Assembly: GCA_002366835.1 (NCBI GenBank)
Contig: DFBZ01000055.1
Coordinates: 1-6,335 of the forward strand
From: Gammaproteobacteria bacterium UBA3067
GTDB taxonomy: Bacteria; Pseudomonadota; Gammaproteobacteria; Pseudomonadales; UBA3067
Direction: 5' to 3'
Length of the DNA: 6,335 nt
Of this stretch, positions 1-4,646 are shown one piece after another; position 1 is the stretch's first letter, and each line of letters starts with the position of its first letter. The position numbers and the translations under genes were made by a program. Below the pieces are notes generated by a model that saw only the letters and a list, made by a program, of their open reading frames with translations, did no database searches and was not told the origin of the DNA.

Positions 1-1295
1 TTGATAAACATATTATTGGCCAAGGCGATGCCAAACGCGCCGTTGCCTTGGCACTGCGCAACCGCTGGCGTCGCATGCAAGTCGCCGAAGAGTTACGCAA
101 TGAAATTTCACCCAAGAATATTCTAATGATTGGCCCAACCGGCGTAGGTAAAACCGAAATCGCCCGCCGCCTCGCCAAACTGGCCAAAGCCCCCTTCCTG
201 AAAGTAGAAGCCACCAAATTTACCGAAGTTGGGTATGTGGGCCGCGATGTGGAATCCATCATTCGCGACCTAGCAGATGCGGCAATAAAAATCGCGCGTG
301 AAGAACAGATGCGCTCGGTAAAACATCGCGCAGAAGATGCTGCGGAAGAGCGCATTCTCGATGCACTGCTGCGCCCTGCACGCGGTGAAGAAGAAAGCGA
401 AGGCCAAAATGCCACACGGCAATTATTCCGTAAAAAATTACGCGAAGGCGACCTTGATGACAAAGAAATCGAAATTGAGGTTTCTGCCGTTTCCGTCGGT
501 GTAGAAATCATGGCCCCTCCCGGCATGGAAGAAATGACCAGCCAGTTGCAGAACATGTTTTCCAACTTAGGCAGCGAGAAAACCAAAGCCAAACGCATGA
601 CGGTAAAAGAAGCGCTTAAGCATATTTGCGACGAAGAAGCCGGCAAACTGGTAAATGAAGAAGAATTGAAAGCCAAGGCTGTAGATGCCGTTGAGCAAAA
701 TGGCATCGTTTTTATTGATGAGATCGACAAGGTTGCCAAGCGCTCTGAAAATACCGGCACGGATGTGTCACGCGAAGGCGTGCAACGCGACTTACTGCCC
801 CTTATCGAAGGCTGCACGGTTTCCACTAAATACGGCAGCATCAAGACGGATCACATCTTGTTCATCGCATCCGGTGCCTTCCATATGTCCAAACCCTCGG
901 ACCTGGTTCCTGAGTTACAAGGGCGCTTACCGATTCGAGTGGAGCTAACGGCTCTTTCTCCCGATGACTTTGAGCGCATTCTTACCGAGCCAGATGCCTC
1001 TCTTATCACCCAGTATTCCGCCCTGCTGAAAACAGAAGGCTTAAACGTAGAGTTCACCAAAGACAGCATCCGCCGACTGGCTGAGTTCGCCTGGCAGGTG
1101 AATGAAACCACCGAAAACATTGGAGCCAGACGCTTGCACACCGTGGTGGAGCGCCTGCTGGAAAATATTTCCTACGATGCCGCCGATATCGCCAGCAAAC
1201 AAGCAGGCGAAACCTTGGTGATAGATGCTGCTGAAGTAGATGAACAACTTAAAGCCCTCGCGCAAGACGAAGACCTCAGCCGCTATATTCTTTAA
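1..1295 (+). CDS. hslU: HslU, ATPase/unfoldase subunit of the HslVU (ClpYQ) protease, 5'-truncated by window edge
   Basis: HslU is the AAA+ ring that unfolds cytoplasmic substrates and feeds them to the HslV peptidase. The reading frame is open from base 3 (first full codon Asp, matching about residue 14 of E. coli HslU). The 430 visible residues plus about 13 missing ones give about 443, the usual length. Visible in order: DKHIIGQ near the start; Walker A GPTGVGKT at 132-155; pore loop GYVG at 231-242; an acidic, charged I-domain between the Walker motifs; Walker B VFIDEID at 708-728; the ELQGRLPIRVEL segment; sensor-2 GARRL near 1122-1136; and C-terminal tail LSRYIL, nearly identical to the E. 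coli tail that inserts into HslV. No frameshift or lost catalytic residue is seen. A TTG at 48 is an internal Leu codon, not the start, because homology continues upstream to the window edge. hslV is expected just upstream but is not visible. Confidence 0.98.
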   Translation, partial: DKHIIGQGDAKRAVALALRNRWRRMQVAEELRNEISPKNILMIGPTGVGKTEIARRLAKLAKAPFLKVEATKFTEVGYVGRDVESIIRDLADAAIKIAREEQMRSVKHRAEDAAEERILDALLRPARGEEESEGQNATRQLFRKKLREGDLDDKEIEIEVSAVSVGVEIMAPPGMEEMTSQLQNMFSNLGSEKTKAKRMTVKEALKHICDEEAGKLVNEEELKAKAVDAVEQNGIVFIDEIDKVAKRSENTGTDVSREGVQRDLLPLIEGCTVSTKYGSIKTDHILFIASGAFHMSKPSDLVPELQGRLPIRVELTALSPDDFERILTEPDASLITQYSALLKTEGLNVEFTKDSIRRLAEFAWQVNETTENIGARRLHTVVERLLENISYDAADIASKQAGETLVIDAAEVDEQLKALAQDEDLSRYIL

Positions 1296-1307
1296 TACGG
1301 CTTTATC

Positions 1308-1347
1308 GTGGCCGCTCAAGCTGGAGCGGCCACCTTCCCCCCCTTTC
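1308..1347 (+). terminator. Probable hslU transcription terminator hairpin
   Basis: A perfect 10-bp inverted repeat (GTGGCCGCTC at 1308-1317, GAGCGGCCAC at 1324-1333) with a 6-base loop starts 12 bases after the hslU stop. The stem is GC-rich and stable. The 3' tail is pyrimidine-rich (CTTCCCCCCCTTT) rather than a clean T run, so intrinsic termination may be inefficient, or the hairpin may act mainly to protect the 3' end of the mRNA. Its position between hslU and a fresh promoter-like sequence supports a transcription-unit boundary. Confidence 0.6.
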
Positions 1348-1374
1348 CATACCCTCAAGCCCGCGATAAATTAG

Positions 1375-1403
1375 CTGCCAAGCTTGCCCGAATAAGCCAT
1401 AAT
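1375..1403 (+). promoter_or_regulatory. Candidate sigma70 promoter for ubiE-ubiJ-ubiB
   Basis: CTGCCA at 1375-1380 (4 of 6 matches to TTGACA) is followed after exactly 17 bases by CATAAT at 1398-1403 (5 of 6 matches to TATAAT). Transcription would start near 1410, giving a leader of about 34 bases before the ubiE start at 1444. It lies just after the hslU hairpin, where an operon promoter is expected. This is a consensus match only; there is no expression evidence. Confidence 0.5.
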
Positions 1404-1443
1404 GGTTGCCATACATTCCGGCATCAATACAGTGATTTTATCT

Positions 1444-2193
1444 ATGGCTAACGACAACAAAACCCACTTTGGTTATCAAGAAGTTGATGAAGAGGAAAAA
1501 GAAGGCCGCGTTGCAGAGGTCTTCCATTCCGTTGCCAGTAAATACGACCTGATGAATGACCTGATGTCTGGCGGCATTCATCGTCTCTGGAAGCGCTTCA
1601 CCATCGAACTTAGCGGGGCACGCAAAGGGCAGAGCATCCTTGATATTGCCGGTGGCACCGGTGATTTAGCGCAAAAGTTTTCCTCCATCGTGGGAGAAAA
1701 AGGCCACGTCGTGCTGGCCGACATCAACGACTCCATGCTTCGCGTGGGGCGCGATAAACTCATCGACCACGGTTATGCAGGTAACATCACCTACACCCAA
1801 GCCAACGCAGAATTCCTGCCCTTTGCTGATAACAGCTTCGACTGCGTCACCATCGCTTTTGGGTTGCGTAATGTGACGCACAAAGACGTAGCCTTGGCGT
1901 CTATTCTGCGTGTACTTAAACCCGGCGGTCGTTTACTGGTGCTGGAATTTTCCAAACCACGCCAAAAAGCCATCAGCAAAGCTTACGATGCCTATTCTTT
2001 TTCTATTTTGCCTGCAATGGGAAAACTCATCACCAACGACGCCGAAAGTTATCGTTATCTCGCTGAATCCATTCGCGTGCACCCCGATCAGGAAACCCTG
2101 AAAGGCATGATGGAAGAGCAGGGTTTCAGTCGCTGCAAATATTACAATCTCACCGGTGGTATCGTTGCCGTGCATCGCGGCTTTAAGGTTTAA
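1444..2193 (+). CDS. ubiE: UbiE, ubiquinone/menaquinone biosynthesis C-methyltransferase
   Basis: UbiE is an SAM-dependent class I methyltransferase that methylates the ring carbon of demethylmenaquinol and of the 2-polyprenyl-6-methoxy-benzoquinol intermediate in quinone synthesis. The 249-residue product is close to the 251 of E. coli and is co-linear with it: THFGYQEV at the N-terminus, VFHSVASKYDLMNDLMSGGIHRLWKRF, SAM motif I DIAGGTGD at residues 67-74, acidic Asp93 ending strand 2 (VVLADIN), NAEFLPF, FGLRNVT, RVLKPGGRLLVLEFSKP, and C-terminal HRGFKV. An in-frame ATG at 1402 would add 14 residues, but it overlaps the candidate -10 box, has no good ribosome site, and the extension has no E. 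coli counterpart. The ATG at 1444 has AGTGA 8 bases upstream and is preferred. It is first gene of the ubi operon, 41 bases before ubiJ. Confidence 0.96.
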   Translation: MANDNKTHFGYQEVDEEEKEGRVAEVFHSVASKYDLMNDLMSGGIHRLWKRFTIELSGARKGQSILDIAGGTGDLAQKFSSIVGEKGHVVLADINDSMLRVGRDKLIDHGYAGNITYTQANAEFLPFADNSFDCVTIAFGLRNVTHKDVALASILRVLKPGGRLLVLEFSKPRQKAISKAYDAYSFSILPAMGKLITNDAESYRYLAESIRVHPDQETLKGMMEEQGFSRCKYYNLTGGIVAVHRGFKV

Positions 2194-2218
2194 AGTGGGC
2201 CTGGTTTAAAGTAGGCCT
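2187..2218 (+). repeat. 16-bp tandem duplication across the ubiE stop codon
   Basis: Two head-to-tail 16-base units, 2187-2202 (GGTTTAAAGTGGGCCT) and 2203-2218 (GGTTTAAAGTAGGCCT), differ at one base. The first copy contains the end of ubiE including its TAA stop; the second lies in the ubiE-ubiJ gap directly before the ubiJ ribosome site. It looks like a local slippage duplication that lengthened the spacer without changing either protein. Confidence 0.9.
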
Positions 2219-2234
2219 ATAAAGGAGACAAGGT

Positions 2235-2861
2235 ATGAAAGAAGCCGCTTCAATGGCAAAAACCCTGGCACTTAGCAGCGCAGAATCTCTGATCAATAAG
2301 GCGCTGCAATTTGATCCTATTACCCTGCAAGGTTTGCAAGCCCTGGACGGAAAGGTCATCTCCCTATATGGACGCAGCCCTACCTTCCAGCTCCACCTGT
2401 TGCCCTCAGAAGACGGCATTTCTCTTTTTAGTATTTACGACGAAGGGAAAGCCGATGCCAGCTTGCACGGCAGTACGTTTAATCTTGTACAACTGCTGAG
2501 AAAAAAAGACCAAAGCCTGGCGGAAGCACCCATCGACATTCAGGGTGATCAGGCCCTCGCGGAAGAATGCTTAAATCTCGCCCGCGAACTGGAAGTTGAC
2601 TGGGAAGAATTACTGTCCGGCTTTATTGGCGATATCGCCGCCCATGAAATTGGCAGGCAAGGACGGCGTTTTGGCCGCTGGACCAAAAAAGTACACCAGT
2701 CAATGCTGCGCAATACCCGCGAATACCTGCATTACGAAAGTCGTGCGGTGGTGAATGAAAAGGAAGTGCAGCAATTTGGCACAGAGGTCGCGCAGCTGGA
2801 CGAAGCGGTTAGTCATCTCGAAGGTCGCATTCAAACCCTCAAGGCGCGCTTAGAAAGCTAA
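2235..2861 (+). CDS. ubiJ: UbiJ, SCP2-domain accessory factor of ubiquinone biosynthesis
   Basis: UbiJ is a soluble lipid-binding protein that, with UbiK, supports the cytoplasmic complex of Ubi enzymes in aerobic ubiquinone synthesis. The product is 208 residues (E. coli 201). Identity is low, but the architecture fits: an N-terminal helix (SSAESLINKAL, residues 14-24), an SCP2-like alpha/beta region at about 38-115 ending in DIQGDQALAEECLNL, the conserved block WEELLSGFIGDIAAHEIG at 123-140 (E. coli PAELLAPYTGDIAAEGI), and a C-terminal heptad-like segment at about 180-208 (VAQLDEAVSHLEGRIQTLKARL) likely to form a coiled coil, the region used for UbiK pairing in the family. The start at 2235 has AGGAG at 2223-2227, 7 bases upstream; a Met at residue 7 is an alternative with a poorer ribosome site. 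Its place between ubiE and ubiB is the classic order and carries much of the identification. Confidence 0.93.
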   Translation: MKEAASMAKTLALSSAESLINKALQFDPITLQGLQALDGKVISLYGRSPTFQLHLLPSEDGISLFSIYDEGKADASLHGSTFNLVQLLRKKDQSLAEAPIDIQGDQALAEECLNLARELEVDWEELLSGFIGDIAAHEIGRQGRRFGRWTKKVHQSMLRNTREYLHYESRAVVNEKEVQQFGTEVAQLDEAVSHLEGRIQTLKARLES

Positions 2862-2880
2862 CTCGTTACGATTACCCTAT

Positions 2881-2885
2881 AAAGG
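2881..2885 (+). promoter_or_regulatory. Ribosome binding site setting the TTG start of ubiB
   Basis: AAAGG lies 7 bases upstream of TTG at 2893. No ATG or GTG occurs in that frame between the ubiJ stop and 2893, so this site supports TTG initiation. The surrounding ten bases CCTATAAAGG (2876-2885) also occur before ubiJ (2216-2225). Confidence 0.6.
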
Positions 2886-2892
2886 CCACGTC

Positions 2893-4539
2893 TTGTTTAA
2901 ACTATTCCGTATTTTTCAAGTTATTCACATCGTAGGCAAACATCGTCTTGATGGACTTCTACCCCGCGAACCTATTTTTCTACCCCTGCGCTTTATACTC
3001 AGGCTCATCCCCTCCTCGTGGTTTAATTCCGGCGACCCTCACCTTGAAAGTCGCCTGCGGGACACACTGGTAGAGCTTGGCCCCCTCTTTATAAAATTAG
3101 GCCAAATGCTTTCCACCCGGCCAGACATACTGCCTGCTGCTCTCATACTGGAATTAGAAAAACTGCAGGATCGCGTCCCCCCCTTTGGTGAGCAAGCAGC
3201 CATTGATATTATCGAAAAGGAGCTTGGAAAACCCATCTCAGAGCTTTTTGATAAATTTGACGCAAAGCCTATGGCGTCGGCATCCATCGCCCAAGTCCAT
3301 GCTGCAGAACTCGCCAATGGGCAAAAAATAGTTGTTAAAGTGGTGCGGCCCAATATCGAAAAAACCGTTCGCCGGGATCTCGCCGTATTGCTGATGCTAA
3401 CCCGGTGGGCAGAAAACATTATCCCTCCCTTGCGTCGCTTCCACCCCCATAGTGTCATTGTCAATTACCATGACATTCTGCTCGATGAAATGGATCTGAG
3501 CATTGAAGCCAGCAACACGGCACGCTTTCGCCGCAACCTTAAAAAAACGAATTATTTATATATTCCCGAAGTTTACTGGGATTATTGCACCAGTAAAATC
3601 ATGGTACAGGAGCGCATATACGGCGTACCCGTTACCGATGTCGCCACCTTGATTAAAAACAATGTCGACATGGACAAGCTCTCGCAACGAGGCGTGCAGA
3701 TATTTTTCTCACAAGTCTTTAATGACAACTTCTTTCATGCGGACATGCACCCGGGCAATATCTTTGTCGATATAACAGACCCCGACAACCCCACTTATAT
3801 TTCCATTGACTGTGCCATCGCTGGGTCTCTTAGCCAGCAAGATCAATCCTTTCTCGCCCACAACGTCTATGCATTTTTACAACAGGATTACGAGGCCATC
3901 GCTCTAAGCATGTGTAAACATGGCTGGGTTCCCGAAGATACCGATATTCACGAATTCGCCCGCGCCTTACAACGTACCGCCGAACCCGTTTTCGAACAGC
4001 CATTAGATCAAATTGATTTCGGCCCCGTATTAATTCGACTATACAGCCTGGCACGCCGTTTTAACCTTGAAGCCAAACCCCAGTTTATTTTGTTAGAAAA
4101 AACCGTTCTTCATATCGAAGGTTTAGGCCGCCAGCTGAACCCCCAGCTCGATATCTGGAACATAGGCCGCCCACTCATGGAAAAGTGGATGAAAGAGCAA
4201 CTCGGCCCGGAGAAAATTCTCAAAAAAATCCGACAGGATGCGCCTAATTTATTACAGAGCTTACCCGAGATTCCCCAGCTTATTCACAACAGCCTTCAAG
4301 AACTGGGGGATCAAAATAAACAGTATCGAAAACTGATGAAACAGCAGCGGAAAATGGAAAACCGCCGCCGAGCTGATACGGCATTTTTGTTACTGGGTTT
4401 AATTGCCATCGGCTTTGCCCTTTCACCCACCCTGCCTAATCTTGAGCATCTTCAACAGTCACCCAGCCATCAGTGGCTTGCTATTGCTGGAGCCAGTTTA
4501 ATTACGCTGCGTTATTTTCTTGGCGGGAGAAATACCTAA
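2893..4539 (+). CDS. ubiB: UbiB, atypical kinase-like (ADCK/UbiB family) ATPase for ubiquinone biosynthesis
   Basis: UbiB family proteins have a protein-kinase-like fold with ATPase activity and are thought to help mobilise membrane-bound ubiquinone precursors. The 548-residue length matches E. coli (546). Visible: the KxGQ motif as KLGQ at residues 68-71 followed by MLSTRPD; the Ala-rich nucleotide loop MASASIAQVH at 127-136; invariant Lys149 in VVKVVRP; ERIYGVPV; the catalytic loop HADMHPGN at 282-289; and the metal-binding Asp306. The DFG-equivalent reads D-C-A (306-308), while E. coli has D-C-G, so the usual Gly is Ala here. The C-terminus has two hydrophobic helices (about 496-512 and 528-543) that anchor the protein in the inner membrane. 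Start is TTG at 2893; the N-terminus MFKLFRIFQVIHIVGKHRLDGLLP aligns with the E. coli start region. It follows ubiJ by 31 bases and ends the visible ubi operon; the tat genes found next in E. coli are absent. Confidence 0.96.
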   Translation: MFKLFRIFQVIHIVGKHRLDGLLPREPIFLPLRFILRLIPSSWFNSGDPHLESRLRDTLVELGPLFIKLGQMLSTRPDILPAALILELEKLQDRVPPFGEQAAIDIIEKELGKPISELFDKFDAKPMASASIAQVHAAELANGQKIVVKVVRPNIEKTVRRDLAVLLMLTRWAENIIPPLRRFHPHSVIVNYHDILLDEMDLSIEASNTARFRRNLKKTNYLYIPEVYWDYCTSKIMVQERIYGVPVTDVATLIKNNVDMDKLSQRGVQIFFSQVFNDNFFHADMHPGNIFVDITDPDNPTYISIDCAIAGSLSQQDQSFLAHNVYAFLQQDYEAIALSMCKHGWVPEDTDIHEFARALQRTAEPVFEQPLDQIDFGPVLIRLYSLARRFNLEAKPQFILLEKTVLHIEGLGRQLNPQLDIWNIGRPLMEKWMKEQLGPEKILKKIRQDAPNLLQSLPEIPQLIHNSLQELGDQNKQYRKLMKQQRKMENRRRADTAFLLLGLIAIGFALSPTLPNLEHLQQSPSHQWLAIAGASLITLRYFLGGRNT

Positions 4540-4567
4540 AAACCCCAGCTTAAACCTGAGGAAAACA

Positions 4568-4637
4568 TCAAGGGTTAAATTACTCAAGGGTTTTGTATTA
4601 AATCATGCTACATTGAGGAAACAGCATCACCAAGGGT
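4568..4637 (+). repeat. Repeated CAAGGGT words in the gap before the efflux gene
   Basis: TCAAGGGTT occurs twice as exact direct copies at 4568-4576 and 4584-4592 (16 bases apart start to start), and the core CAAGGGT occurs a third time at 4631-4637, where it overlaps the ribosome binding site of the next gene. The first two flank the region where a -35 element would sit. They could be operator half-sites for a regulator, but no known operator was recognised and chance is possible. Confidence 0.4.
4606..4614 (+). promoter_or_regulatory. Weak candidate extended -10 promoter for the efflux gene
   Basis: TGCTACATT has the TG-N extension followed by TACATT (4 of 6 matches to TATAAT). No convincing -35 hexamer is seen at 16-18 bases upstream; the position is occupied by the second TCAAGGGTT copy, which would suit an activator-dependent promoter. 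Transcription would start near 4621, about 26 bases before the start codon. Alternatively the gene is read through from ubiB, since no strong terminator separates them. Confidence 0.3.
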
Positions 4638-4639
4638 GA
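4635..4639 (+). promoter_or_regulatory. Ribosome binding site of the binding-domain/TolC fusion gene
   Basis: GGTGA, within AAGGGTGAG, sits 7 bases before ATG 4647. An in-frame TAA at 4641-4643 immediately upstream excludes any earlier start, so the start codon is well fixed. Confidence 0.7.
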
Positions 4640-4646
4640 GTAATCA

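Noticed and set aside
48..50. TTG at 48 as the hslU start codon
   Set aside because: In-frame sequence upstream encodes DKHIIGQGDAKRAVA, matching the conserved HslU N-terminus, so the true start lies before the window.
1041..1358. A 105-codon minus-strand frame overlapping the end of hslU and the intergenic hairpin
   Set aside because: Most of it is antisense to conserved hslU sequence and it crosses the hairpin; no family resemblance or supporting neighbour was seen.
3039..3464. A 141-codon open frame on the minus strand inside ubiB
   Set aside because: It lies wholly within the well-supported ubiB coding region, shows no recognisable domain, and has a serine/arginine-rich composition typical of an antisense shadow.
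4547..4565. Possible terminator hairpin after ubiB (CCCCAG...CTGAGG)
   Set aside because: The stem is only six pairs with a mismatch and has no T tract on the + strand; the T run would serve only minus-strand transcription, and no minus-strand gene is present.
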